Positions 53,548 to 62,545 are shown, counted from the stretch's first letter. The stretch: DNA of 64,000 nucleotides from Erysipelotrichaceae bacterium (GCA_017539025.1 JAFYHT010000020.1:1-64000); one strand, 5' to 3'. Numbers and translations are program-made. The notes: generated from the letters alone by a model not told the origin.

Positions 53548-54543
53548 TCAATCAATACTCAGATCCTTTGCATAAGAATACGGGATCACCTGATATTCCT
53601 TCGTTTCCTGATATCCCTTTTCCTGATGAGAATAGTCCGCGATCTGCTTTGAACCGAAATCTTTAAACCGATCATACACCTTATTCAATATCAAAGTCTC
53701 ATCATCAGAAAGATCCGAAATCGGATCTTTATCCAGTGCTATGATCCTTATCTTCTCATAACCGTTGTCTTCAAAATGTTCCATACGGATCAACCCGTCT
53801 TTTTCCATGAATTCCAGCAACATCTCATATCTTTCCGGAACAGGACCGTAATTGTAATGAAAATACCTGCTTCCGGATATTGAAACACTGTTTTCCCGAT
53901 AACTCAACATATCCGCATAATTCATCAGTTTCAAAAGCTTGACTTTTAATAATTCCTTAGAACGATCCGCATAATACAGAACCATTGCACAGAACTTTTC
54001 ATAATCAAACGATTTAAACCCGTTTTCAATAGACGGTCCTGATCTCATCATCTGTTCAGCAACGCCTTTGGATCCCTGCTGTTTTTCAGACAATCCTTCG
54101 ATCTTCTTAAGAAGACTGTCCTTTTTATTTTCACTGAGCGTGATCTCATTTTCATTCAGATAAGTCTTCATATTATTCGGATCTTTCAGAAGTGTCAGCA
54201 AACTGTTGTGTGCCTTGTCCTGAAGAGAACCATTTTCATATCTATGTATCGTTTTATCTCCCCAGTTCAACAGTTTTCCAAAACTTCTCTGAGACAATCC
54301 ATACTGTTTTCTGATGTCTTTGATATCTTCAGGAAACAGAAGTTTATGTCTGATCCGATATTCGTTGTAAGCTTTCAATAAGGTATCATTATCGAGTTCC
54401 TCATCAAACAGTCTCTCTCCGCATTCACAACACACCAAAACATCCGCAAGGACTTCTATATCCTCCCCATTGATGCGGTATGATTCATTGACTTTGTCAA
54501 TCCTTGTTTTGACCTTCTTTTGACATTTTGGACAATAATTCAT
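53548..54543 (-). CDS. Zn-finger/HTH/Panacea-domain antitoxin-like protein
   Basis: 331 residues in three parts. Residues 1-45 are an MqsA-like zinc ribbon (C4, C7, C38/39, C41). Residues ~70-105 are an XRE-type helix-turn-helix (IKDIRKQYGLSQRSFGKLL). Residues ~178-320 match the SocA/Panacea (DUF4065) domain (YEKFCAMVLYYADR, LLKLMNYADMLSYR, YFHYNYGPVPERYEML). Panacea-domain proteins neutralise diverse toxins in toxin-antitoxin and prophage systems. No toxin-sized gene lies next to it; the only close neighbour is the pRiA4b-like gene. The gene is more AT-rich than its surroundings. Confidence 0.82.
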   Translation of the reverse strand: MNYCPKCQKKVKTRIDKVNESYRINGEDIEVLADVLVCCECGERLFDEELDNDTLLKAYNEYRIRHKLLFPEDIKDIRKQYGLSQRSFGKLLNWGDKTIHRYENGSLQDKAHNSLLTLLKDPNNMKTYLNENEITLSENKKDSLLKKIEGLSEKQQGSKGVAEQMMRSGPSIENGFKSFDYEKFCAMVLYYADRSKELLKVKLLKLMNYADMLSYRENSVSISGSRYFHYNYGPVPERYEMLLEFMEKDGLIRMEHFEDNGYEKIRIIALDKDPISDLSDDETLILNKVYDRFKDFGSKQIADYSHQEKGYQETKEYQVIPYSYAKDLSID

Positions 54544-54594
54544 TCTATATAATGTTTCCCGTAAATATTATATCTGTTTATATCATTCAATTCA

Positions 54595-54621
54595 ATAAAA
54601 ATGCGGTCATATAACCGCATT
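54595..54621 (-). terminator. Terminator of the GHMP kinase-NTase-GNAT unit
   Basis: An 8-bp stem (54600-54607 with 54614-54621) is followed by TTTTATTG on the minus strand. Confidence 0.82.
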
Positions 54622-54639
54622 ATTTTGTTAACATATTCT

Positions 54640-55455
54640 TTAAAGAAACAGATTCGCAGTGATCTCGTTTCGTTTCTCATCGATCACAAACCCTAATGAA
54701 CGATAAAGATTAAGTGCTGGAATATTATCGATATCCACATGGAGACTCATGTCTTTCGGTTCGTTCATTTTGATTGCCTTTGTCAGAAGCTTTCTACCAT
54801 ATCCTTTTCTGCGATATTCTTCTCTAACAAAGAGATCGGCAGGTTCGTTGTCATCATATGTATACGTGACATCGACATAGCCGACTGCTTTATCATCCTC
54901 CAAAGCGATCAGGACCTTGAAACGTTCCGGAGCTTCGATCACTTTCTCTCCTGTCCAGTAAAGATCCTTGTTATGCATATCCAGGTAATCATCCTGATAT
55001 CGATCATTCAACAGGATGATCCCGTCACATTCATATGGTAAAGGCTTATGAGTATAACTCATCTTATACTGTTCGACATCAAACTGCGCGTTTGCTTTCT
55101 TAAGTTCTTCTTTCAGAAGAAGATTCTTCGGATTGAAAACGAAATCGATCTGATATCCAGGATACTTTTCTTGAAAGTAAGCGATCAGTTCTTCATATGC
55201 TTTCTCATTTCTTGAAAAACACCCCAGCAGCTCCATATACTTTTCATCCTGCAGTTCAAGAAAAACGAAAAGTCCTGTGATCTCTTCATCTTCAAAAGCA
55301 CCATATGCGATATGCTTGTCATTTTTCAGAAAATTGAATAATCGATCATCGATCTGATCTTCACTTAAGAAATGCGGATCACAAAAGCATTCTTCATCTA
55401 TAAAACCGATGACAAAATCCCGATACCGATTCAAATCTGTGATCTGTCTTATCAT
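54640..55455 (-). CDS. GNAT-family N-acetyltransferase (two-part)
   Basis: 271 residues. The C-terminal ~130 residues are a GNAT domain with the acetyl-CoA motif VREEYRRKGYGRKLLTKAI and a closing NIPALNLYRSLGF. The N-terminal half (FIDEECFCDPHFLSEDQI, YGAFEDEEITGLFVFLEL) looks like a second, degenerate GNAT lobe. It starts right after the nucleotidyltransferase stop and is the last gene of that unit, so it might acetylate a sugar product, but this is only inferred. Confidence 0.8.
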   Translation of the reverse strand: MIRQITDLNRYRDFVIGFIDEECFCDPHFLSEDQIDDRLFNFLKNDKHIAYGAFEDEEITGLFVFLELQDEKYMELLGCFSRNEKAYEELIAYFQEKYPGYQIDFVFNPKNLLLKEELKKANAQFDVEQYKMSYTHKPLPYECDGIILLNDRYQDDYLDMHNKDLYWTGEKVIEAPERFKVLIALEDDKAVGYVDVTYTYDDNEPADLFVREEYRRKGYGRKLLTKAIKMNEPKDMSLHVDIDNIPALNLYRSLGFVIDEKRNEITANLFL

Positions 55456-56178
55456 TTATATACTTTTTTCTTCAAACAGTTTCTTTACATTTTCATAGGA
55501 AGCGATATCACCGATATCATAGCGTTTCCCTTCCATGATCCAGGCATGCATATCTATCTTATGCGAAAGCCATGCCGCAAAAGAACCCGGCGCATCATAG
55601 CCGCAGCCATCTTTCAATGCTTCTTCGATCCGCTTGATATCTTCATTTCGATAGAAATAAAACGGCGGGACCGCCAAGTTTCCCTTTGGTTCTTTCGGCT
55701 TTTCTTCGTAAGTCAATATCCTCTTATTCTCATCGATCGTGATGATCGCTGTCTTCTGTTTTTTCTTCAGATCATTTTCTTCATGACACATGACACAGCT
55801 GGTCTTTTTCTGTTTCGAAAAATCGATGAATCCCTTCAAAGAAAAATCCAGAAGATTGTCTCCCGCCATGACCAGTACATCATCATCGATCTCTTTGGCG
55901 GCCAGCTGAATATCCCTGACAGCGCCAAGTCTTGTTTCATTGCTTTCAGTCATATCGTCGATGATGCGGACGTTCTTTTCTTCTGCAGCCCACTTTTCGA
56001 AGATATGAGAGAACTTGTGATTGGTGACGACGATGAACTCTTCGATCTGATCTTCTATGTCCTGAATCAGCCAGTCCAGGATCGGTTTTCCGCCTACTTC
56101 CAGTAAAGGCTTGGGAAAGTTTTCCGTCAATGGATATAATCTTGTCGCATAACCTGCCGCAATGATGATACACTTCAT
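55456..56178 (-). CDS. Sugar-1-phosphate nucleotidyltransferase
   Basis: 240 residues of the NTP_transferase family. The nucleotide-binding start is IIIAAGYATRLYPLTENFPKP, with VGGKPILDWL and the metal-binding AGDNLLDF; the late RYDIGDIASYENV is typical of hexose-1-phosphate nucleotidyltransferases. It overlaps the GHMP kinase gene by 4 bases, so the kinase product (a sugar 1-phosphate) is its likely substrate. The nucleotide (UTP or TTP) cannot be told from the sequence. Confidence 0.87.
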   Translation of the reverse strand: MKCIIIAAGYATRLYPLTENFPKPLLEVGGKPILDWLIQDIEDQIEEFIVVTNHKFSHIFEKWAAEEKNVRIIDDMTESNETRLGAVRDIQLAAKEIDDDVLVMAGDNLLDFSLKGFIDFSKQKKTSCVMCHEENDLKKKQKTAIITIDENKRILTYEEKPKEPKGNLAVPPFYFYRNEDIKRIEEALKDGCGYDAPGSFAAWLSHKIDMHAWIMEGKRYDIGDIASYENVKKLFEEKSI

Positions 56179-57365
56179 TTCAAAACTCCTACTCCGTCAG
56201 CAGAATGACAGATCGCTGCCTGATACTTGCCGATCAGATCAGGATATTCTTTCAGATATTCATGTGTGACCTTGTCAATGATCTCATCCGCCTTATCCGG
56301 ATCGATCAGGGCCATACAACAGCCCTTAAAACCGGCACCGGAAAAACGTCCGCCATAGATGCCGTCAGTTTTTGTCATGATGTCATATAAGCTGATCAGC
56401 TGGTCACAGCCACACTCATAGTTTTCGATGCTGGATCTGCCCGATTCAAAAACAAGTCTTCCATAGGCATCCAGATCGCCATCCTTCCAGGCTTTGGCAC
56501 CTTCTTGTGCTCTTTCAAACTCCGTGAAGTAGTGCTTTGCCCGCTTATAGAAGTTTTCCGGAAGTCTGTCCTTGTAGCTTTCAAATACCTCAAACGGCAC
56601 ATCCCTGAGTCTGGTCTCCTTGAATTTTCCATATGGAAGCCCTGCATAGGCAAGCAGGTCATAAGCCGCAGCCTTGCATTCATCCTGACGCAGATTGTAG
56701 GCGGAATTGGCTAAAGACCTCTCCAGACCCGAGAAAAAGACTGCGATCGCATAAGGTTTCATATTTTCAGGTGTTTGAATCAGTGTATAGGAATCATCTT
56801 TGCAATCGAGATAGAGAAGATGATCCTTCTGGCATAACACTTCGCAAGCCTGATCCAGCTTGCCACAGTTGACACCGACATATTCATTCTCAGCCTTCTT
56901 GGCCATCATGATCAGTTCCCAGTCACCTAATTCGATCCGATTCAGTTTGCACAAAGCACTCATGAAAACGATGATGACAGCAGCCGAAGAAGAAAGACCT
57001 CCTACCGGAAGAGTTCCTTCGATCACGGCAGACATGCCGACACGCAAAGGATAGACTTCATTCAATACCTTTGCCGCACCGCGAAGATGATCTGCCCAGT
57101 CTCCTACCTTCTTATCCGGAATGGAAGCGACATGGAACTGTGCCCTTTTTGGGAAATTCAAAGACTGCAGTTCCACGACTCCGTTCTGTTTGGCACTGTA
57201 TGCGATATGGATCCCCTTATCGATCGCCAATCCGTTGATCTTGCCAAACTGATGGTCGATATGGGCACCCAAAGGTGAGATGCGGTAAGGACAGAATCCG
57301 GTATATTCCGGATCCTTGCCATAGATCTCTCTGTATTTGATCACACTGTTCATTTCATTTTTCAT
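56175..57365 (-). CDS. GHMP sugar kinase, galacturonokinase-like
   Basis: 396 residues of the galactokinase group. The ATP-binding GGLSSSAAV is at about 123-131 and the C-terminal GGRFSGAGFKGCCMAL is conserved. The sugar-binding motif of galactokinase (GEHTDY) is replaced by PLGAHIDHQFG. From memory, this GAHIDHQ form is that of plant galacturonokinase rather than of galactokinase. The gene lies 107 bases after uxuB in a hexuronate region, which supports a uronic acid as substrate. The product would be a uronic acid 1-phosphate for the coupled nucleotidyltransferase. Confidence 0.8.
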   Translation of the reverse strand: MKNEMNSVIKYREIYGKDPEYTGFCPYRISPLGAHIDHQFGKINGLAIDKGIHIAYSAKQNGVVELQSLNFPKRAQFHVASIPDKKVGDWADHLRGAAKVLNEVYPLRVGMSAVIEGTLPVGGLSSSAAVIIVFMSALCKLNRIELGDWELIMMAKKAENEYVGVNCGKLDQACEVLCQKDHLLYLDCKDDSYTLIQTPENMKPYAIAVFFSGLERSLANSAYNLRQDECKAAAYDLLAYAGLPYGKFKETRLRDVPFEVFESYKDRLPENFYKRAKHYFTEFERAQEGAKAWKDGDLDAYGRLVFESGRSSIENYECGCDQLISLYDIMTKTDGIYGGRFSGAGFKGCCMALIDPDKADEIIDKVTHEYLKEYPDLIGKYQAAICHSADGVGVLK

Positions 57366-57424
57366 AAATCAAAATCCATTTCATATATACACTATAACTT
57401 TATCACAAGGACCTGATATAAATG

Positions 57425-57443
57425 AAAAGCTCTTTTCAGAGCT
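57425..57443 (-). terminator. Weak hairpin after uxuB
   Basis: A 6-bp stem (57428-57433 with 57438-57443) with a GAAA tetraloop is followed by only TTTTC on the minus strand. Partial read-through into the GHMP kinase unit is plausible. Confidence 0.55.
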
Positions 57444-57472
57444 CTCATTCAAGCATTCTTTGATCGTATCGA

Positions 57473-58999
57473 TCAGACGTACTTTTCCAAAGTCCTTCTG
57501 ACCGCACCTTTTTCCTTCAACATCTCGTTCAGATAGGAAATGACTTTATCGGAAAGGCCATTCTCATAGAGATCAACGCCGAAGATCTTATCATTTTTCA
57601 ATATTGAAAGAATATCTTCTTTTTTTACTTCATCACCTAATGTATAAGTGACTAACGGCTTCAGTTCTTCGAGCATCGGATCGGAAGGAAGCTCAAACTC
57701 TTCACCCTTGTCGTTGATCCCTGTCAGATATCTTAACCATCCCGCAAAAACCAGTGGGATATAAGTCAGTTCAGAAAGATCTTCCCCTTTCTTAAGATAA
57801 GCCTTCAGGGTCTCACCGAATCTGACCGGCAGCTTCTGTGATGTGTCCATCGCAATACGCTGCGGTGCATCAGGCATGAACGGATTGGGAAGTCTGACAT
57901 CGATAACGGTATCGATGAATTCCTTCGGATCGATGATCCCCGGATCAGTAACGACCGGAAGTCCCTCATCATAACCGACATGTCTGGCCAGCTTGTTCAG
58001 GACATCATCTTTCATCTCTTCACAGATCAGATGATGATCCAAGAGGCAACCAAAGACCGCCAGTGAAGTATGGACCGGATTGAGACAGGTTCCGACTTTC
58101 ATCTTTTCGACCTTGTCGACTGTTTCTCTGTCAGTAAAGATGACACCGGCTTTCTCCCATGAAGGTCTTCCGTTTGTGAAATCATCTTCAATGACCAGAT
58201 ATTCACTCTCTTCCGAATTGACGAAACAGTTCATGTAGTATGCAGGATCGAGTTCATCGACTTCTTCTACCCCGTCTTTTCTTAATATCTCAGCGATCCT
58301 CTTATCAGGACGCGGGGTGATCTTGTCGATCATCGCGATCGGGAAAGATACTTTATCTTTCAGATAATCATTGAATCTCGCATCATCGATCCTGTCCGCA
58401 AAAGCCATGATCGCTTTTTTCAATACATCGCCATTATGGGAACAGTTGTCATGAGAAGACATCGTCAAAGGATATGCGCCATTAAGATATCTTTCATACA
58501 GGAGCTTTGTGATCTTGCCGAAATATGATTTCTCCGTATCCGGATAAGCATCTCTTTCTTCTTGAGATACCTTGTATCCTTTTTCTGTGATCGTAAAGGA
58601 AACGACCTGTAAGGATGGATTTGAGAAGATCTCCTTGAGTCTTTCTTCTTCCTCGATCTTGATCGATTCAGCGATCGACCCGATCACTTTCTTATCAATA
58701 TTGCCATCGCTTTTCAATACGACGGAAATATAAAGATCATTCATATCTCTGTAATAGGTATCGATACCGGAAGAGCTCCTTCCGGAAACGACGATCACAC
58801 CCTTGTTTATAACGCCTTGATTCAACAATCTGTCGCAGAAGTCTGCCTGATAGGCTCTGAAAAGATTCCCGGAACCAAAGTGGATCCATACAGGATCTTT
58901 TCTGGTTTCTTCGATCATCTTTTTGCGGTCATAGGAGTAGACTTCATAACCTTTGGAAAGCCATTGTTCTCTTTCCTTATCAATATTGATGAGTCTCAT
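57473..58999 (-). CDS. uxuB: Fructuronate reductase / mannitol dehydrogenase family
   Basis: 508 residues of the polyol dehydrogenase family. VWIHFGSGNLFRAYQADF is the N-terminal dinucleotide site; conserved later segments are MSSHDNCSHNG, FPIAMIDKITPRP and DPGIIDPKEFIDTVIDVRLPNP. The start overlaps the end of uxuA by one base, which argues for D-fructuronate to D-mannonate reduction rather than the tagaturonate reaction of UxaB. Confidence 0.87.
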   Translation of the reverse strand: MRLINIDKEREQWLSKGYEVYSYDRKKMIEETRKDPVWIHFGSGNLFRAYQADFCDRLLNQGVINKGVIVVSGRSSSGIDTYYRDMNDLYISVVLKSDGNIDKKVIGSIAESIKIEEEERLKEIFSNPSLQVVSFTITEKGYKVSQEERDAYPDTEKSYFGKITKLLYERYLNGAYPLTMSSHDNCSHNGDVLKKAIMAFADRIDDARFNDYLKDKVSFPIAMIDKITPRPDKRIAEILRKDGVEEVDELDPAYYMNCFVNSEESEYLVIEDDFTNGRPSWEKAGVIFTDRETVDKVEKMKVGTCLNPVHTSLAVFGCLLDHHLICEEMKDDVLNKLARHVGYDEGLPVVTDPGIIDPKEFIDTVIDVRLPNPFMPDAPQRIAMDTSQKLPVRFGETLKAYLKKGEDLSELTYIPLVFAGWLRYLTGINDKGEEFELPSDPMLEELKPLVTYTLGDEVKKEDILSILKNDKIFGVDLYENGLSDKVISYLNEMLKEKGAVRRTLEKYV

Positions 59000-60066
59000 T
59001 ATCTTTCACTCTTTTCTATTGCTTCCCACAAGCCGCAGATGTAGGCAGCCCCTAAGGCTCTGTCATACAAGCCATAACCCGGCATCGCCACTTCATCCCA
59101 GATCATACGTCCGTGGTCCGGTCTGATCGGACCTGTAAAGCCGATATCATGTAAGGCCTTGACGATCTCATACATGTCGAAATTTCCGTCTTCAGATAAA
59201 TGAGCAGCTTCTTCAAAATCGTCCTGCGAATTGAATTTCAGATTTCTGACATGCGCAAAATGGATCCTACCCTTTAATGATCTGATCATATCAGGAAGAT
59301 CATTCTTCAGATTGGTTCCATAGGAACCTGCACAGAATGTCACACCGTTGTGCGGGTCATCGACCATCTTCATCATCCTCAAAATGTTTTCCTTATTGGT
59401 GATGATACGAGGCAAACCAAATACCGACCAGGCCGGATCATCCGGATGGATCGCCATATTGATGTCATATTCGTTACATACCGGCATGATCTTCTCCAAG
59501 AAGTATTTCAGATTCTCAAAGAGCTTTTCTTCATCGATGTCTTTATACATTTCAAAGAGCTCTTTGACATGCGCCATCCTTTCCGGTTCCCAACCCGGCA
59601 TCACAGTTCCATTCATATCGGAAGCGATGGAGTCGAACATCTTTGCCGGATCAAGTTCATCAACTGTCTTTTGCGTATACGCGAGAACTGTTGAACCATC
59701 TTCCCTGACTCTGGCCAGTTCAGTCCTTGTCCAGTCAAATACCGGCATGAAATTGTAACAGACCATATGGATGTCTTCCTTGCCGAGATTCCTTAAACAC
59801 TCGATATAGGTTTCAATATCTTTGTCTCTGTCAGCCGAACCCGTTTTGATCGCATCGGAAACATTGACCGACTCAATACCTGCCAGGTGTAAACCGGCAG
59901 CTTCAACTTCTTCCTTTAACGCATGGATCTCTTCCCTTGTCCATAAGTCTCCGGGCTGTTTGTCATATAAAGTAGTAATAACTCCCGTCACATATCTGAT
60001 CTGTTTCAGCTGTTTCAGGGTAACGGTATCGTGTCCTGTACCGTACCAGCGCATCGTCATTTCCAT
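58999..60066 (-). CDS. uxuA: Mannonate dehydratase
   Basis: 355 residues. Converts D-mannonate to 2-keto-3-deoxygluconate. Characteristic segments include MTMRWYGTGHDTVTLKQLKQ at the start, MAIHPDDPAWSVFGLPR, GVTFCAGSYGT (metal Cys) and IRPDHGRMIWDE. The ATG follows GGAGAAG. The 108-base gap to the kinase gene holds an AT-rich promoter region with a possible TATAAA box. Confidence 0.95.
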   Translation of the reverse strand: MEMTMRWYGTGHDTVTLKQLKQIRYVTGVITTLYDKQPGDLWTREEIHALKEEVEAAGLHLAGIESVNVSDAIKTGSADRDKDIETYIECLRNLGKEDIHMVCYNFMPVFDWTRTELARVREDGSTVLAYTQKTVDELDPAKMFDSIASDMNGTVMPGWEPERMAHVKELFEMYKDIDEEKLFENLKYFLEKIMPVCNEYDINMAIHPDDPAWSVFGLPRIITNKENILRMMKMVDDPHNGVTFCAGSYGTNLKNDLPDMIRSLKGRIHFAHVRNLKFNSQDDFEEAAHLSEDGNFDMYEIVKALHDIGFTGPIRPDHGRMIWDEVAMPGYGLYDRALGAAYICGLWEAIEKSER

Positions 60067-60174
60067 AGTTCTTCTCCAATCATCGATATTGTTTTATAGG
60101 TTTTTTCAATTTTATTCTATTCTCAGGCAGACAGATCATCTTATAAATTTGTCATATTTATTTAGAGAATGTAA

Positions 60175-61590
60175 TCAGCACGAAAGCAACTTCTTTACTG
60201 CCTTATACAGCGTATCATCATCTCCGACATTCCCCGGAAAGATCACATACGGGATATCCGGGAATTTTGATTCACTATCAGCCTTCCAGACCGGAACACC
60301 CGGCTCGATCTGTCCCAAGACAAGTGCCTTACGGATCCCCAGACCCTTGACACCCACATCGGCAGAAGTGATCCCGCCTTTGGCTACGACAAAGGACGGC
60401 CTGACTTTCAGATCTTTGATCAGAGTATAAACGCCCTCTGAGATCCTGACACTTCTTTCAAGAGCTTCTTCCTTACTATCGTTTTCAAACGACAGTAGAA
60501 CTCTTTCCGTATAGATCACAACACTCTTTCCCTTGGATATCAGTTCTTCCTCCAGAGAAACGCAACGTCTGATCTCTTTTTCCCATTCTTCCTTGCTTTC
60601 AAGGATCTTTGAACATTTGAATTCAATGAATTCCAGCCCTTCGATCCTTCTTAACATCTCCATCTGCCTTGTCGTCTTATCGGTATGGGAACCGATGACG
60701 ATGATGCCACCGTTTTTCTGTTCACCTGTGATCAGTTCTTCATGGCTCAGAAGATCTTTATCAGAAACTCCGCCAACACACTTTACAAAAGAAGCCGCTG
60801 TTCTGAAAGAGAAGATCTTCCCCTTTTTCATTGCCTGATACAAAGCGATGCAGAAGACTCTGATGTCGTCATCGCAAACCGCATTGACGATGATCCTTTT
60901 TCTGTCGTGAGCTTGACAAAGCAAATCACAGATCTTTTCAGATCTTCTGTTTTTCAGATCATCAAGGCAAACGCTTAAGACATCTTCCTTTGCGATCTTT
61001 CCATCCGTTTTTTCTTCGATGTATCCCTTGAGATCGGAAGAAGAATAACCGAATGTCTTATCCTTTGCGAATTCTGTTTCTGCACAAGGAATGAGTTTGT
61101 CTCCATATTTCACATAGTGGACATCATCGATCGTGAATCTTCCGCCTTCCTTGAAATACGGGATCAGGATCTCTCCATCGACTTTTCCATAGTCTTTGAT
61201 CAGACCAACGCACAGAATATCCGGTTCCAAAGGATAATGTCCTCTTAAAGTCGAATCTCCTCTTGAAATATAGAGATATTTTTTCCCTGTTTCTTTTGAA
61301 ACTTCAGAAACGGTTCTGATCAGATTTTCATGATAGTTTTTTGTCTGGTCTTCACTCATCGCCCTGGAATTAGTCAGGATGAAAAAGAGCTTGTGCTCAA
61401 AGCCATCCCTGATCGAATCGTGAGAGATATCCGTATAGACATTGATGTCGTGAACACATTGCACACCCGTCGGATCATCATCAAGAACGACAAAAACATG
61501 ATCGTCTTCTTCTACATATCCGCTTAGAATTTTTTCGATCTCTTCGTCTTTTCCATTATTGTTTTCCAGGATCGAAGTATCCAGTATCAT
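60175..61590 (-). CDS. Four-carbon acid sugar kinase (DUF1537 family)
   Basis: 471 residues. The N-terminal domain starts FVVLDDDPTGVQCVHDINV, the DDDPTG pattern of the family; SRGDSTLRGHYPLE is the acid-sugar-binding segment. The C-terminal ATP-binding domain has FVVAKGGITSADVG and IPYVIFPGNVGDDD. Family members phosphorylate threonate, erythronate and related acids. The start follows the stop of the racemase-fold gene directly (TAGATG), so the two are coupled. The substrate is open. Confidence 0.88.
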   Translation of the reverse strand: MILDTSILENNNGKDEEIEKILSGYVEEDDHVFVVLDDDPTGVQCVHDINVYTDISHDSIRDGFEHKLFFILTNSRAMSEDQTKNYHENLIRTVSEVSKETGKKYLYISRGDSTLRGHYPLEPDILCVGLIKDYGKVDGEILIPYFKEGGRFTIDDVHYVKYGDKLIPCAETEFAKDKTFGYSSSDLKGYIEEKTDGKIAKEDVLSVCLDDLKNRRSEKICDLLCQAHDRKRIIVNAVCDDDIRVFCIALYQAMKKGKIFSFRTAASFVKCVGGVSDKDLLSHEELITGEQKNGGIIVIGSHTDKTTRQMEMLRRIEGLEFIEFKCSKILESKEEWEKEIRRCVSLEEELISKGKSVVIYTERVLLSFENDSKEEALERSVRISEGVYTLIKDLKVRPSFVVAKGGITSADVGVKGLGIRKALVLGQIEPGVPVWKADSESKFPDIPYVIFPGNVGDDDTLYKAVKKLLSC

Positions 61591-62241
61591 CTATAATCCC
61601 AGTTCTTTTTTGACTCTTTCAACAGCCAGTCTCGGCGAAGTTAGTACCGGTTTTTCAATGCCTTCCAGATAAGGCAGGATCGCCGTCATGGAACCCTGTG
61701 CCAATACGACGACATCGTTTTCACTGGCTGCTTTTCTGATCTCTTCAATGACCAGTTCATTGTGCTTTTGCGTATCGCCAGCCATTAAGATATCCAGTGC
61801 GCCATCTACCAGATATTCTCTGACATGGACGTCCTTTTCCATCTTATCAGCTGTCCTTCTGATCAGGTCACAGGATGGCTGAACAGTTGATGCGACTGTC
61901 GCGACGACACCGATCCTGGAACCCAGTTCGACAGCCTTTTCTGCCATCGGTTCATCGATCTTGAGCGTCTTACAGGAAACCTGATTCCTTGCAATATCAA
62001 AAGCCTCACCAACTGATGAACACTGATTGAAGATCAGATCCGGATGCAGGGTATTGGCAACTTGCACATAAACACACATCCTTGAAATGATATCCGAATT
62101 GATCTTGCCATTTCTCTTGACCTCTTCCAGAAGAGAATCATCAATGATATTGACCATCTCAACTTCCGGAATGATCTCCTTGAACAGAGCCTTGAGATCA
62201 TTGAGTGAAACAGGACTGGTGTGGATCAATACAACTTTCAT
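61591..62241 (-). CDS. Asp/Glu racemase-fold protein lacking the second cysteine
   Basis: 216 residues from the ATG with the better Shine-Dalgarno distance (GGAGG, 10 bases). The racemase fold is suggested by VVLIHTSPVSLNDLK, the first Cys motif in FNQCSSVGEA, RIGVVATVASTVQPS and the late VVLAQGSMTAI. In true racemases the last motif carries a second catalytic Cys (GCT); here it is QGS. It is therefore unlikely to be a classical two-base racemase and may be an isomerase or decarboxylase of the same fold. It is coupled to the DUF1537 kinase, so it may act on the same four-carbon acid. Confidence 0.75.
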   Translation of the reverse strand: MKVVLIHTSPVSLNDLKALFKEIIPEVEMVNIIDDSLLEEVKRNGKINSDIISRMCVYVQVANTLHPDLIFNQCSSVGEAFDIARNQVSCKTLKIDEPMAEKAVELGSRIGVVATVASTVQPSCDLIRRTADKMEKDVHVREYLVDGALDILMAGDTQKHNELVIEEIRKAASENDVVVLAQGSMTAILPYLEGIEKPVLTSPRLAVERVKKELGL

Positions 62242-62287
62242 AACTGTGAATTCCTCCATCTAAATTGAAATATCAATATTGCTGTTA

Positions 62288-62293
62288 TAAAAT
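62288..62293 (+). promoter_or_regulatory. -10 box of the small membrane protein gene, leaderless
   Basis: TAAAAT lies exactly six bases before the ATG at 62300; an overlapping TATAAA (62286-62291) is an alternative that is two bases farther from the ATG. Confidence 0.5.
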
Positions 62294-62299
62294 ACATTT

Positions 62300-62524
62300 A
62301 TGATTAAAATACTTGTTCTGATCAGGGATATCATCATGTACATCGGCATGTTTGTCGGACTGTTCATGATCGGCTATGTCAGAGTCTCCTTCTCTTCCAG
62401 ACAGAAGCTGTCTCCCAATACACCATTAGACTACAATGAGAAGGAAGCCAGACTGCGCAAGATCGCCAGGATCATCCTGATCATCACGGTCGCTCTGGCA
62501 CTCATCCCGACCAGAAATCTCTAG
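62300..62524 (+). CDS. Small two-helix membrane protein, unknown
   Basis: 74 residues with two transmembrane helices (about 5-27 and 54-70) and a polar loop (SSRQKLSPNTPLDYNEKEARLRK split around NTPLDY). It is the only plus-strand gene in this region, has its own promoter and terminator, and lies between the racemase-fold gene and uxaC. I do not recognise the family. Confidence 0.65.
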   Translation: MIKILVLIRDIIMYIGMFVGLFMIGYVRVSFSSRQKLSPNTPLDYNEKEARLRKIARIILIITVALALIPTRNL

Positions 62525-62545
62525 GAAGCAACGCTTCCTTTTTTA
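62523..62545 (+). terminator. Terminator of the 74-residue gene
   Basis: A 7-bp stem (62523-62529 with 62533-62539) touching the stop codon is followed by TTTTTATT. It abuts the uxaC stop. Confidence 0.85.

Noticed and set aside
56175-57365. Plain galactokinase
   Set aside because: The sugar-binding GEHTDY is changed to GAHIDHQ, and no other Leloir gene (galT, galE) is nearby.
61591-62241. Glutamate or aspartate racemase
   Set aside because: The second catalytic cysteine is missing, and murI is already present at 23143-23934.
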